In this document: positions 12,960-25,590 of the stretch, piece after piece | How the letters are laid out: every line of letters starts with the position of its first letter | Numbering within the stretch: the first letter of the stretch is position 1 | Source of the DNA: Phoronis australis | Lineage: Eukaryota > Phoronida > Phoronidae | Assembly (NCBI GenBank): GCA_002633005.1 | Contig: NMRA01000105.1 | Span: 724,010-788,009, forward strand | Direction of reading: 5' to 3' | Length of the DNA stretch: 64,000 bases | Notes under the pieces: model-generated | Databases searched by the model: none | The model's input: only the letters and a program-made list of their open reading frames with translations | Told to the model about the DNA's origin: nothing | Translations under genes and position numbers: made by a program

Positions 12960-13697
12960 TGGAAAGACGAATAAAGAAATGCAACCAAGAAAAATTGGCA
13001 AAGAATCAGACAACAACAAATAACATGTGAAACTCCAATGGCACAAAAACAAGGCAGCAAATATGCCAGACAGATGTTTACAGCATTATGGGTAGATACA
13101 TGAGTGTCTGTGTAACCTGGGACGTCCCTATTGCACATGAGTGATATTGTATGACATCAACCTGAGATTCTGTCAACTTCAAAATTTGAGTAGTTATAAG
13201 AACCTGACTTGGGATTCTGCTCAGGTAGAAGATGGCTCATCATTTTGCAAATACAATTTCCTTCTCTCACAAATCACAGATTTTGTCTCATTAACAGCAT
13301 TCTTACTACTCATAAGTACAAAATGCAGTGGGTTACAACAAAAATATTTGTATGGTTCATGAGTAAGGATGGCTGTCCTGAAAATGCCTTCTATGTCCAG
13401 ATTTCAAATTTCTTTTCTACTGTTTACCCCATTGGGTTCAAACAATGCGTTTTATTCTAGAATCGATAAAATAGTTAATAAATCAAAGTCCAATTTATTA
13501 CGTACGAAATGAGTCAATTTAGCTCACATAAAAGGGGATTAATGACCATTTGTTTTTTGATGCACCTGAAAATTGACGATAAGGGGATATATTCTCACTT
13601 AAGCATATCAAAAATTAAAACAGAGAGTCAACAAACGGAAGAAGACGAAGAACATTCCACGAGTGCTTTCACCAGGCAACTTTTCTGTTATGGCTAA

Positions 13698-13970
13698 TTA
13701 AAGTGATTCTAATTCATTAATTATACAACATATGTACCGTGTAGCCAGAAAAAAGATTTGGCAGAACCACCTCTCTGTCCTTGTACCTTGTGGAAACTTG
13801 TTTACTTTGTATTCTAAGTCAAAGGTTACAGAGCAGTCACTCGAATTGATTCTCCGGCTTGGCTTATACGGCATCCCACAATTCATAGTCCTTTCATTCA
13901 CCGAGATGCCATAAGATTGAGTTAACGAGGTGTACATAGCATGGGAAGATGGCACAGAAAACAAAGGCAA
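13698..13970 (-). CDS. Unassigned 90-codon ORF
   Basis: Open frame containing MYTSLTQSYGISVNERTMNC, then a Ser/Asp-rich part; a possible donor CAAG|GTACAAG follows KVNKFPQ. Not recognised. The opposite strand is also open here, so coding strand is uncertain. Confidence 0.15.
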   Translation of the reverse strand: MPLFSVPSSHAMYTSLTQSYGISVNERTMNCGMPYKPSRRINSSDCSVTFDLEYKVNKFPQGTRTERWFCQIFFLATRYICCIINELESL

Positions 13971-15149
13971 AATATATCTTTGATTGTGACTTGAGTTTCA
14001 CATCTGCGTACATACGACCATTGATAACGTTATGACGAATGCAACGAGTCACTGCACGGAATCAGGCATACCACAAACACTGCAAGTTGTGAAAAAAGAT
14101 AAATCATCACCCAAAATCGTTCTCATTTCACTGCTGTTTCGATCTTGTGCTTACAGTATGCTTTAACCACAGATACTTGATATCTATTCTACATTTTGTG
14201 GTTGGTTTCGTGCAGACTCCTCAGCGCTTGCTTCGGTACATGTTGTGTACTTAGTACTGTTGCCAACCAACTTCACAAAAATAGAGATAATTAAGTAACT
14301 TAACTACGCATTGCCAATTCAGTTGACATCATGAGTGAATGAACATCAGTTTTTGAAAACGGCTCGGTAAATTTCACTGAAACTTTCCAGCTTTAAAGCC
14401 TAACTTCAACGTAATTTTGTTATTTTAGATGTATTGGTCTAACCAGATAGTCCCAGCAAAGCCTTAGTAAAATAAGAAAATGCGAGTTCAATCACGCACA
14501 TGTAAAACCGTCAAATGATAACTGATAAATGATAAGCTGCCTTTTCGTGCCATGTTGCGTCACCGTGAGATCCCACCACAAACGACAAAAGGCCGATAAC
14601 AGTTGTATTGAATAGGGAATAGGATTGAACACCATTGCGTGCAGGCGTTATTCGCAGCTGTTTGAATTAAAAGGTGATTCTCGAGATGAAGTAGACAAAA
14701 GCAAGCCAATATGCTTAACAGTTCATTACATTTGGCTATTTATGGCACTAGTGGGTTCAGAGCAATGCTCTTAACATACTGTAGGAAAAAAAGTTACAGG
14801 TTTTACCATTCAAGATAGGCTTTATTCATCAACCTCAAAAACACTGTTAGGACTGTGTGTACAGTAAGAGAGACGAATACAACTGCTATTTTTGTAAAAA
14901 ATACCTTATGTTTTGAGAGTTAATTTGGCATAGAAACAAAACTAAATGAATAACTGTAAATTCTTAACGTCATTTCTGAGGTAAATTGTGAAGTTATCAT
15001 TTAAAAGGGGTTTCATTAAAATCGATCACAGGGATATTCTGCTATCAATGCATCTTCCTTAAAAATGAACTTTTTACTTAAAAAGTTAAAAACATTAATA
15101 ATAATGGCACATAAATATAAAATATATTTTTATAATCTCTGATCTTTTT

Positions 15150-15371
15150 TTCTTTCAGAAGATGCATACTTTTATTGGTTGACATAGCCTGGTTTTTATA
15201 CATATGGGTAAAAAAAATGACGGATTTAAACTGGCTTGACAGGTTTCGGTGTTTATTAAAGCATCATCATCAGAAGAAAAAAAGCAGTGGCCACCTTGTT
15301 AGGCCCAACAACTGGTAATGATACACAGACAGTCAGTTACAGAGGAGTAACAATAGACTAGACTAGACTAA
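15150..15371 (-). mobile_element. Penelope-like element, 3' terminal segment
   Basis: The continuation of the element at 21217 across the inserted Harbinger. It contains a hammerhead-like core, CTGATGA (15267-15273) and GAAAC (15243-15247), followed by AATAAAAGTATGCATCTTCT. A diverged copy of this tail is at 49535-49610, inside a Tudor gene intron. Confidence 0.55.
15243..15273 (-). ncRNA. Hammerhead-ribozyme-like core in Penelope terminal repeat
   Basis: CTGATGA then 19 nt then GAAAC on the minus strand, the two conserved strands of a hammerhead core. Known: Penelope-like elements carry minimal hammerheads in their terminal repeats. Stem II pairing here looks poor, so activity is doubtful. 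Confidence 0.4.
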
Positions 15372-16549
15372 AGGCCCTTTTATATTGGCTTAACTCCGGT
15401 CTGAACGGAGCGTCGACGTAAACATCGCAGTTAACTGGACCGTTCATACTGACTTCAGTAGCTAATGGGCATTGAAGTTAACGGCAGGTGACGCTGTCGT
15501 CATCGAAGTTATCACAAGGTAGCGCTCTTGTACATAAGATGACCTTCACCTTATCTCCTAGTATGGACGTCAAGTCAATTTCCACTATTTGTAAGACATT
15601 GTTCACGTTATTAGTTCGTTATCTGACCCTCTTACGAAGACGCCAGCGTCGCCGATCACAGTGGTTGAATTTCAGTGAACATGAAAATAACTTCGAAGAT
15701 GTTACGTATCCGTTGCATCACTGAAGGTTAAACCGTCGCCGGCGTTTAGCTGCGGCTGCAGGCTTGGTCGAGCTACAGTACCAAGTGTCGTATGTGAGGT
15801 ACGTTTACTTAAAACATATTTTACTGTCCATTCATTAATCTTATTAACCGTCAGGTTAGAGTGCGCTTTTCAACAGATTCGTTAGATTGTCCATTGCAAA
15901 GAAATAAAACCATACCTTTACAGAATTACTATATCTTGTCACAAATGGCCTTATGTTCCGACTGATCTCTAAAAAATACTAGTAAACCCTCACTCAGAGA
16001 ACCTAAATATCGGACAGCATGTTCCCTACACGCCACACTGCAGTGACCATGCCATGGTTGCGGGCATCTGCTCGCCAAATTGTTGCTTGTGTAACACAGC
16101 TCTATTCGCAGTGAAATTATCCATAAAACGTAATCTGATGACAACATTTCGATGAACTAGTGCAGACGAGTAGAGGGCGTGCAATCTGACTACAGGTTTT
16201 AGCATCTTGTTGCCTTCTTGATATGACACATACATGCGTGCGGCTGGGGTTTGACTTGACTTAAAAAATGAATCTGGCTGATCAAGTGCTGTGTTGGTCT
16301 GGATTTTGAATATGTGGCAGTGTGGCACCTCCCTACACAATAGGTGGAAGAGAGCAACTGCTGGTACTTCTCGTTGTCATTTGGAATGACCTTAACATAA
16401 AGTTTTGTATTTCTTTTGCAGCATTAATGTTCGATAAGGAATATGTGAGACAAAGACAACGAAGTTCTCATTTTTGTAAAGAAAACATAATGATTTGCTG
16501 TTAGTGAATTAAATAAATAATGGCATAATGTCTTTTGTTGAACCATTAG

Positions 16550-17768
16550 GGCCACTCCTAGAAGACAGTCATGGTACAACGGTTTATGGCAAACTGCAGA
16601 TGATGATGAATGGAAGAGACATTTCAGAATGTCAAGTGCTACGTTTCTAAGCATCACTGAAGCCCTGCAACCTTATCTAGATAAACAGACAACCAATTTT
16701 CGTATTGTAAGTTTAATGGGACATTTTCTGAATTATGTGTTGAAATATCACAACAAAAAGTGACAGACTACTATGCTCGAAGGGTAGTGTTTCGTCGTCT
16801 GGTCACTCACTTTGGTTTCAAAACTATTGAATTTGTTCATAACATTATTTGAAAACATTTTGTCGGATTTGCAAAAGTTTTGAATCATGCATTGTTGGTT
16901 GCGCAACGATTTACACACCAAATTATATCAACCTTATTTCATACTAAGTAACTAACATTTGTCTTTCAGCCTATCAGTGTTGAAAAAAGGGTAGCTGTAG
17001 CTATCTTCAAGCTTGCTTCTGGGTGCTCATATTGGATAGGTCAAGAACTGTTTGGCGTTGGGTTGTCAACATCGTGCAACTTGTTGTACAGCTTGGCTGT
17101 TGCCTTAACGCAGGTACTGGGTCCTGTGTACCTGAGGCGTCCGAGTCATGAGATAGCCCAAGGATTCAGAGACTTGTGAGGTTTCCCACAGTGCATCGGC
17201 GCTATTGATGGGACCCAAATTCCTATTGTGGCACCACGTGAGAATCGTACGGATTATTACAATCGCAAATCATGTTATGCTGTTGTCATGCAGGCATTGT
17301 GATCATCGTTATCCGTTTTATGACATTGAAGCTGGATGGCCTGGAAAGGTGCATGACGCTAGAGTTCTGCGAAACTCGCGGATTTTTGAGGCTGAAGAAG
17401 CAGGTACCCTACTTCCTGTGCACATGGAAAGACTTAATGGAACACCAGTTGGTTTGTTTATCATTGGAAATCCTGCTTACCCACTCCTCCCATGGTTGAT
17501 GAAGGGCTACACTCGTCCTAACGATTGTGCTGGGAACAATTTCAACTTTCGGCTGAGCAGTGCAAGAATGTGCATTGAAAATGCTTTTGGCACATTAAAG
17601 ATGAGGTGGAGATGTCTTTACAAGACATTAGAACACGGTGTTAGTGCCGTGCCAACTGTTGTTCAAGGATGTGTGATATTACACAACATCTGTGAAACAC
17701 ATGGTGAGCAAGATGTTCCTCAGCAGCCGGACAACAACCAAGTCAATCCACCTGTCCATCCCCAATAA
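16550..17768 (+). pseudogene. Harbinger transposase (HARBI1-like), broken
   Basis: Exon 16550-16706 carries KRHFRMSSATFLSITEALQP, followed by a GTAAGT donor. Exon 16970 onward carries PISVEKRVAVAIFKLASG and FGVGLSTSCN. The DDE triad region is visible: GAIDGTQIP, PGKVHDARVLRNS and RMCIENAFGTLKMRWRCL. Lesions: an in-frame TGA at 17177-17179 (just before GFPQCIGAIDG) and a frameshift near 17297-17303; the remaining frame ends with TAA at 17766. In the intact family the enzyme cuts and pastes the element with help from the Myb-like partner. Any N-terminal exon upstream (perhaps 15488-15724) is not recognisable with confidence. Confidence 0.9.
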
Positions 17769-18104
17769 GTATTCAACAGAAATGGCATTGCCAAGCGTCA
17801 ACGTGATGCATTATGTGCTCATTTCTTCCAGCATCCATAATTTTGGCCTTTCATATTAGTCTTGGGCACCAATCTTGATTTTTATGCACCCACATATACC
17901 TGTATAAGTGTGATTATTGATGTCATCTCAGTATGAGCATCCTACTTATTCTGCACTATATAATGGCCATTTGCGCAACGTTTGAACCTTGTATAATTTA
18001 TCTGAATGTTGTCTCGATAGTCAGTCAAGACTTACATGGTGAAACCATTGTCCGGCGCTTACTCTTTTTTTTAATCAAATTATTTTCGGTAATTTCTATT
18101 GAAC

Positions 18105-18366
18105 TACCGTAAACTCGCGGGTCAACACCCATCCCCGACTTTTGATCAATTTTCCGTTTAAGCGTTCACTGCTCGAGTAATCGCCCATCCTATATTCTGT
18201 GCAAATTTCCCCTAAGCGTCCATCTCTTGGGTAATCGTCAATACCCGACTTTTAGCCAATTGTTCATTTTAAGCACCCACTGCTTGGGTAATCGCCCAAC
18301 CACCTGCCGAATGTTTTCCCCAATTTAAGCGTCAAGGGCATTAACCGTCCCGCAAGTTTACAGTTA
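18105..18366. mobile_element. MITE nested in the Harbinger
   Basis: TACCGTAAACTCGCGGG at the left and inverted TAACTGTAAACTTGCGGG at the right. The interior repeats a GGGTAATCGCCCA-type module about three times. Confidence 0.65.
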
Positions 18367-18869
18367 TTATTAGACAAACTCAATTGTCTATAATCCTATG
18401 CTGTGGTAATCAATGGCTAATGTAGTTTTTTAACCATAGTTTACACTTGAGTATTCCAACTTTAAGGCAAAAATTTCAGAGTCTGAACATGAAACATAGA
18501 GATTTTATGAGCTCAAATCTATCGAATCTAGGGGCCATCAAGTTCCAAACTGGTGCTATAAATTCACACAAAAACCATAACGTGGTCAAGCACAGAATAA
18601 AAGAGACTTGCCTTGAGTACAAAGATTAAACCCTGGCCTGTGGTCTTGAAACATTTAATGTTGAGTTGCTGTTGAAGTTGAATCATCCATACCTGCATTT
18701 CCCTGACAAGCCTGGATGCACTTGTGCTGGAGAGAGATCACAACAGTACAGCTTATACGGATTCAAAATATTATATATTAACAAATCTTATTACACATAT
18801 ACTGGTGGAAGAGATGTTGCGTAACAAACGTACATGTTAAAAGAATATTTATATAATGAGGAGCTATAA

Positions 18870-18871
<2 letters not shown>

Positions 18872-18905
<34 letters not shown>
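18872..18905. repeat. (TG)n microsatellite
   Basis: 17 TG units, inside the Harbinger. Confidence 0.9.
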
Positions 18906-18907
<2 letters not shown>

Positions 18908-19079
18908 CTTAAAAGCAAAACATTTATATACAGACGAGTTATAAATACGTTAAAAACTATGACTGTTGCATGGATGGACTATAAATATACATGTTAACAA
19001 GCACTTACAGATGTTTCTTTACTACTTCACTACTATTATACTACTACACTACTTTTAAATATTCTGATGGACACTACTT

Positions 19080-20778
19080 TTATTTACATATGAAATTTCT
19101 ACCATTGGTATTTTGCATGAACTGTGGATATGACTGCGAATGAGTATGCTGGTATGAAGGTTGTGGCTGTTGTGGATGTTGATGTGGTTGTGGATGAGGA
19201 TGAATGACACTTTGCATGGTCTGGACCATTTATCCCATCACGGCCATGAGGCTGGTCATCTGGGCAGCCTCCTGCTGCTGTTGTTGCTGCAAGAGGGTGC
19301 TTTGTTCCCTCATGCAAGCTCGTTGTGCCTCATGCCACTCATCTTGAGCTTTCAGACTCTGTTGCATCGCCTCGCGTAGAGAGGCAGCCTCTCTGTCGTC
19401 TTGTTTCAAAATCTTCAACCATGCCGGAGCCTCGCTTGCATGCCGCTTCCGCTTGCTTGCGCCTGGCATGACAAGCCTGGAGGATGAAGCACATCCATGT
19501 GTGGTCAGACTGCTGCTTCTGCTGGTGGAAGCCTCACTTGGTGTGTCACACCTGGCATCTTCATCCTCTGCATTGTCCTCACCTAAAATAGAAATGTAAT
19601 TGTGATTAACATGATTAGCTACCAGTGTAATTGAACTTAAACGTCGCTTAGGGTATGTTTTATGTTTTGAAATAAAACAATTTAAAAACATGGCTCATAA
19701 CTTTAAGCATGGCTCAAAGCTTTTCAAAAATGGAACTGGGTATATTTTAATATCATGTCGAGGCAAACATTTGACAGCACCACAAAGGGGTGCAGCATTG
19801 TATTCAGCAAGTCACTTCTTAACCAGTAACCATTTTCACTTACCACCATCATCAAGGAGGCTGTCTTTCTCACTATCGCCATCTTCAGCTTAAATATCGG
19901 GGTCATTCCTTTGAGAATCTGAAAAATGGAATATGGATAACGAATCGAAGAAATAATTATAAATACAATAAAAATAGCTTTGCCGAATCATTAACCTCAG
20001 CCCTTGTGACATGCGTTGAAGGTTAATAATATACCATTTTTTCTTAATCTTTATTTTTTGAGAGCTTCAACACAAAGTCAATAAATAGAATTCCTCTGAT
20101 CAGCCATGCAAATTGTGGATAAGTGAGCTGAATAATACAGCTCTGACACAGACTATGCAGGGGTGGATTCAGGATTTTTTAAAAGCGAGTCGGATCAAGA
20201 ATTTTTTAAAAAGCGAGATCAAAGACAACACTGAAATCCAGTAAAGGGCGGGGAGGGGGGGTTGTGCGGACCCCCTTGACCACCCCTGGATTCGCCTACT
20301 GAAGTATGCTATAAATAGATAGTCTTTCATATAAAAATCAAATTTAATTAATGTTTTTACTCTAATAATGCTAGGTTGTTTGGAATCGAATATCACTTAC
20401 CGACAGACCTAACCAAGTTGTCTGGGTTAGACAGAGGTCTGGTCCCCAGAAAAGAATCTATGCCGTTGAAGTGGCAGCCGATTTGCTTCGCAACGTCTGC
20501 GGACGCACCACTCTTCTTTTTCGCGTCACTCGCCTTCATGTATAGTTGCCTCAGGCGTTTGCTTTTAACTCTGACTTGCTCAGTGGTTCGCCGGGGGAAC
20601 CCCATTTCAGCCATCTTATCCAAGATGATGTTATACGCTCTGCCGTTTTTTTCTTTGCCGTCCAGAATGGCGAGGATGGAACCTCATCCCAGGCTGCTAC
20701 TAGGACTTCTACTTCTTGCAGCAACCAACGACTGCCACATTGCATGGATGACGAACATGATTTCGAGAGTTTATTCAT
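19080..20778 (-). pseudogene. Harbinger Myb/SANT-like accessory protein, broken
   Basis: Three exons: 20778-20401 (donor GTAAGT), 19918-19844 (acceptor TTTTTCAG) and from 19582. Exon 1 has a Myb/SANT-like trihelix (WLLQEVEVLVAAW; GFPRRTTEQVRVKSKRLRQL). Exon 3 is acidic, then Lys/Arg-rich, then a glutamine run and, past a stop, a His/Pro/Gln tail to 19080. In intact elements this protein binds DNA and brings the transposase to the nucleus. Lesions: a one-base frameshift near 20675-20684, TAA at 19890-19892 and TAA at 19230-19232, after which the frame remains open. Confidence 0.75.
20158..20301. mobile_element. hAT-like MITE (R3 relative) in the Harbinger accessory gene intron
   Basis: Left GGGGTGGATTCAGGATTT, right CCACCCCTGGATTCGCCTAC. 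Lies between accessory exons 1 and 2. Confidence 0.6.
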
Positions 20779-21216
20779 TTTAAAGAAGCCAATATCCAAT
20801 AAACACTCACACGTTGAATACTGAGAAATGGCGGTAAAATTTCGTTCCGTGTGCGTTATGATTTTTATTTTTTTTCTAGTGAAAACTTGAGTACTTCAAC
20901 AATTAGGCTATGTGTGATAATTGACATAAAACTTTCTTCTTACTTCACTAGTGATTACTTGACGAAATTATTAGGAAGTATTTACGACGACTGCCCTTTG
21001 CTAACGATTGCATTGCCGTCTCGCGATAACTTCGATTGGACCGGAATTAAGCGTTCACTCTGCACCGCAGCGTCGACACTGCGGTCTTAAATCCACCTGT
21101 TAACTGTGATGTTAATTAGAGCTGTTAACTGCAATCCAGGACCGGAGTTAAGCGTTCATACTGACCGCAACTCCCTAACCCATCGACTTGTCGACGTTAG
21201 TATGAAAGGCCCTTAA

Positions 21217-22570
21217 CAATGACAACCGGTGGTGTGCCAGTTGCCTATTTAGACTGGGCTTGCACCAATTGATGTGTAGAGCCTCAGTAATTTTCAGCTC
21301 GTTTGTTGTTTCTGCTTGGTCTATTATAGTAAAGTCATTGAAAGAGCATTGCTCATAACAATGATTGGAACTCTGCAGAAGAATATTAATACGCGAACTT
21401 CTGTCAGAATTTAGATGTTCCCTGGTCCAGGTTTTCAAATGCCAAATAGTTTCGCCAATATAACTGGAACCACATCCAGCACACTAAATTTGTGCACTAC
21501 CCTGGACCATAGACCCATAGGAATTTTGTCCTTAGGTTTAAATAAATTAGACAGTTTTAGAGACTTGAATGTTAATACAACTCTTAAGTTAACACAGTTA
21601 ATGTAATAATTCACCAATTTGTTTAAATCCGTTGTTGTCTTTATTAACATAAGCTGCTACTTCCTATCATGGAGAACATATGAGTCAGAATATAAGTTAC
21701 TAAATAAGGTTTGAGAAAATCTTAAGCTGATTACCCTTGATTGTACTTTAATCTGACAGTGTTAAATAAAGAGGTGCCTGAAGAATTAAGACGTTTGATT
21801 TCCGTTTTCACCCTTTTTGTGGACGGAAACAGAGCCAACATTTGGATTCCTCATAAAAATTTGAGAGTAGAGCTTTTGCATGACAAAATCGCCCAAGTTT
21901 TGTGGGAGTTAGCTGTAATTCATATCAGTTGATTTGATTGTCTATCCAACGATCAGACATTTGTTTTATTACTGACACCAGAAGACTGGTCAAAGGCCAA
22001 TTATGAACAGTGATAACAGCATGTCCATAGTCACCATACTCCCTGAAGTGCCTATGTTCACTTCAAAATCAAAATAGCGTCATCAGATAGGTATCTTCCG
22101 CTAAGTAACTGCATCTTTCAAAAAACTCAATGACGCACCATTTCAGTTAAAGTCGAGTGTCTTTTTTGAAACATACAATCAAAAAACTTGCATCACATCA
22201 ATTCTAAAAACAATCATAGACCTCAACTGCATTTTTGCTTTTTCTAACCGCCATGGGTGTTTTTTGGACTATTTTTAGACTAGATGCTGGCATATTCTAT
22301 GATTTTTCTATTTATCTAAAAGGTTTAGTGGAGTCTAATTTGCTAAGCGATATTTTTGCAAGCAATTGCAGCACATCACTGACTAAAGTAAGACTTGCAA
22401 TGACAAAGAGCTGTCCATGCTGTTTGTTTAATCGAACAATTATAGGGGATTTCCGCAAGAGCCCCACCGATATAAAGCCCACATGGGGGCTTTATTGGAA
22501 TCGTTTTGCATGCCTAGCAAAGGACAAATGTATTTGGAGAATGGGAATATGTCATTAGTTTCTCAATTAG
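21217..22570 (-). pseudogene. Penelope-like element, 3' part of RT/GIY-YIG ORF (decayed)
   Basis: Minus-strand reading gives NYYINCVNLRVVLTFKSLKL, FKPKDKIPMGLWSRVVHKF, then after a one-base shift near 21484 CAGCGSSYIGETIWH (21454-21483 holds its core) and WTREHLNSDRSS, EALHINWCKP and SLNRQ. This order (LR.VF, KD.IP, CxxCxxxYIGET, REH, EAL.I, KPxLN) is that of the C-terminal linker and GIY-YIG endonuclease of Penelope-like retroelements. The upstream half to about 22.5 kb should contain the reverse transcriptase but is too decayed for me to place motifs. The element is cut by the Harbinger at its TAA target. Confidence 0.8.
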
Positions 22571-22986
22571 GGTGATGAGGTTTCATACCACACCAAAGTT
22601 CGAAGAAGTAAAAATTGTTCGAGAAATTTTCGCGTAAAAGTAACACGATGTCTTGGAATTCGTAAGCCAAGGGTTACATGCAATTTACATTAAGTACTTG
22701 ATCTAAAAATAGTCATTTTTATTCTATAATCCATGATAAAAAAGTATACGAAAATTAAGAATTGGGTAGTAACAAATCACCAACAGACTTCCCTAATCTA
22801 ATATGTACACATTATCTTACAACACTTGCAAAGCTCCCTACTGAATGGGGCTGCTGTGGTCCGCTACGTAAGTTTTCGAAAGTGCCCCACCTTTTTTATG
22901 AAACAGTGCCCTAGGTCCTTTTTCTAGATGCAAAATCACTTCGATCTGAAAAAATGGGGGTTTCCTGGTATGTGTATGCATAACTA

Positions 22987-23024
22987 ACACACACACGCAC
23001 GCACGCGCGGACACACACACACAT
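22987..23024. repeat. CA/CG microsatellite
   Basis: ACACACACGCACGCACGCGC run. Confidence 0.85.
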
Positions 23025-23188
23025 GTATCAAATGATCACAGTAAAAAACTTAAATATATCTGCTTTTAATACAAACCACTCAGCACATACCATAATTTAA
23101 AGCAGCATTTTGACCTGCTGAGGAGTATCAAACTGAAAACTGAATTGCGTATTTTACTCTCACGAAATTGGTCATGTAATTTTCCATA

Positions 23189-23264
23189 CCTTGATAGTAT
23201 TCTATTTCCGTTACCGAATCCTTCAGAGTTTGGTAGCGGAAATAGAATCCAATCACAGTAAGGA
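23189..23264. ncRNA. Pre-miRNA-like hairpin
   Basis: ATTCTATTTCCGTTACC (23199-23215) pairs with GGTAGCGGAAATAGAAT (23232-23248), 16 of 17 positions plus one G-U. Loop of about 16, with some further pairing outside. May equally be a MITE relic. Confidence 0.25.
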
Positions 23265-24330
23265 ATATTGTGAGACCAATTTAATGAGAACAAAAGGTCT
23301 AATTTAATTTTCGACTTCTAGCCAGCTAAACAGGGTGAAAAGCAGCTTAAATGACAGTTAGGAATGTTGGAAGTTTACCAAATATATTCTTTGGCCGGGC
23401 AGATATCCTGCATTTATAATCAAATCGTAATGACCGTTCCCTTAGTAAGACTTTATAGGGATGAAACATTCCCGAAGTGACAAGTTGAGTTTCTGATTCC
23501 CACACAATTATTTGCACATGGTTGCGATCATGTTTGTTATCGAGTCACTCGTTGTGTTTGCTCAGTGAAATACAATGCAGAAACAAGTAGCCGGAAATTG
23601 ACATTACAAACTACAATGCATTTACATAGGCATTTTAATCGCTATTTTGATCGCTGTTTCATTCATCATTAAAACATAATCCCCACCTTAGTCATTATAT
23701 TCTTACCCGCCAAGAATGGTGGATTTTTAACAGACAGATGCTGAGTAAAGCCATTGACAATCCACACGAGAACAAAATCATTAATTGCAAACAGAGTGAC
23801 TAAATAAAACTTACTAGAAGGTACTCAAGGATAGCATTACAATGGTAATTAAACTTGAACTTTTCCATTAATTACTAGTTATTGTCAGTTCCACAATGGT
23901 ACATGCATAATTTACCATGCGTCTGTGCATTCAGGTCCGAAATTATGCATTTTCAAAGAAAATTGTTAACTCCAGTGCGTGTGCCTCAGTTTTGCCTGTA
24001 GGCAAAACTAGATGTCCCCTGTACAACTAACCACTTTGCTGTGAATACAGGCAGTCACATGCATTGTTCTTGACAAAAGCATATAATTTTGCCAATGTGA
24101 AAGATTTTACTGCAAATCGATTTGTGAGTGTATTTCCTAGTTTATAACTTAGCGGTAAAGTTTTTATTAGGAATTACTGGCGACACTCTAGTTCCATGAC
24201 TTGTCAAAAATTTTGATCTGATGTTTTCATAAAAGTATGAAAAAACAAATATGTCTAACTTATTAATTTATCAGACCTCAATAGTGTATAATGTATGGAT
24301 GGAAACTAAAGAAATATATCATTTATAGGT

Positions 24331-24571
24331 AACATTTTTAAGTCCAGTCAACATGCCACCTATGGCCACATAGAGCTACCTAATGAATTATAGTCTGAAA
24401 AAGATTTCTGGCCAAACTAGGACTCAAACCCAGCACCTTCTGCTAACCATGCTGAAGGTCCCACTTAACAGAAGGTGCGAGGGTTCGAGTCTTGGTGGGG
24501 CAGAAATTTTTTCAGACTTAAATTCATTAAGTCACGTAGGTAGTGCGCTGACCAGACTTAAAAATTTTCCA
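24331..24571. mobile_element. R2 MITE with inner palindrome
   Basis: Outer arms ACATTTTTAAGTCCAGTC and inverted AAATTTTTAAGTCTGGTC; inner arms GACTCAAACCCAGCACCTTC and inverted GACTCGAACCCTCGCACCTT. The inner arm resembles a tRNA B box (GGTTCGAGTC). Confidence 0.65.
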
Positions 24572-25419
24572 CATCAGAATTTCACATTAAACCATTTAAT
24601 TGACCGTCCTAGTAAAACCAGTGATAATACCAAAGTTTTGAACTGAAAAACAATCGTTGCACAGTGAATACAAGTATTTGTAGTATGTCTAGGCATGTTA
24701 CGAGCACCTATATCCTTCACAAGATTCTTCAGAATCTCTACATTCCACAAGCCAAATAGCTGCAGAGTACTAAAAATAGGGTATACATGCCTACATCTCA
24801 AGCATCACTTTCAGGCACGGTTCACACAGGCACACGCTCCTAATTCCAGATATAAGCAGTTTTAGATACAGGCGCATGGGTCTAAATATCTGCATATAGA
24901 GTGATGGAGGGCTCAAAATTCACCAGGAGGCGCAACTGAAGAACACGTCCAGTTTTTATGACCTAAACAGAGTGGTAGCAGAAAGCTCTTTGACCAGTGT
25001 AAAGCAAACCTTGTCTAGATACCAAATGATTCTTGTGCCAGAAGATCACATAATTATATAATACACCATCTGTGGTCGACAGGTAGGTATTAACTAGCAG
25101 ATATCACTTACAAGCACTAGTATTTCCAATAAAATAAAGTTCAAGTGATTTATGGGTTTCTAGAATTCTAATTCCATTACAATAAGAATGAATAAGCACA
25201 GCATTTTTGTACCATACAGGTCGAGAGATCACAAGCCGAAATCAGCTTGGCATTATCACATTAAGATTAGAAGCCCTCAAACATCGATAACTTAAAGCGG
25301 TGATAAACCAGTCGACCAACAAAAAAAATCTTGATTCAGAATCACTTACCTTATGAAATTGGTCTCAAATTGTTTGTTTGTTAAATTGGATATATTTCAG
25401 GGCTGTAAAAGAACTGACG

Positions 25420-25590
25420 GTTCGTGACGCCTCGAGAACGGGCGCCTCGTCACGGCGCATCATTTTATGCGCCGGTCACGGTCTCAAGTAATAATCAACT
25501 TCTCTTCTTTGTAAACTCAGGAATCGCTCCTCGTCTTGAGTGAGGAACAATTTGAAACCAGTGTAAGATTAGTAAGTGATCTAAATTAAA
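25420..25590. repeat. R5 dispersed repeat
   Basis: CACGGCGCATCATTTTATGC core followed by a GTAAACTCAGGAATCGCTCC tract. Matched at 62800-62960 (CACGGCGCGTCATTTTATGC) and more distantly near 8470-8760 and 27700-27830. Confidence 0.55.

Larger units (their letters stand above)
9991..15149. other. Mostly non-coding, repeat relics
   Basis: Apart from the candidate ORFs at 10100, 12843 and 13698 and R1 copy C, I see no splice-flanked coding sequence. Confidence 0.5.
15372..21213. mobile_element. PIF/Harbinger DNA transposon, 5.8 kb
   Basis: Imperfect terminal inverted repeats (left AGGCCCTTTTATA, right end inverted AGGGCCTTTCATA) are bounded on both sides by TAA (15369-15371 and 21214-21216), the 3-bp target duplication typical of this superfamily. 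Sub-terminal regions share further inverted motifs (CTTAACTCCGGTC; GTTAACTG). Inside are a plus-strand DDE transposase and a minus-strand Myb/SANT-like gene, the usual two-gene layout. A 260-bp MITE and a (TG)n tract have inserted between the genes, and a hAT-like MITE lies in the accessory gene intron. Both genes are broken. Confidence 0.88.

Noticed and set aside
16026-16340. 104-codon minus-strand frame inside the Harbinger
   Set aside because: No motif, on the strand opposite the transposase and in its likely 5' region or intron.
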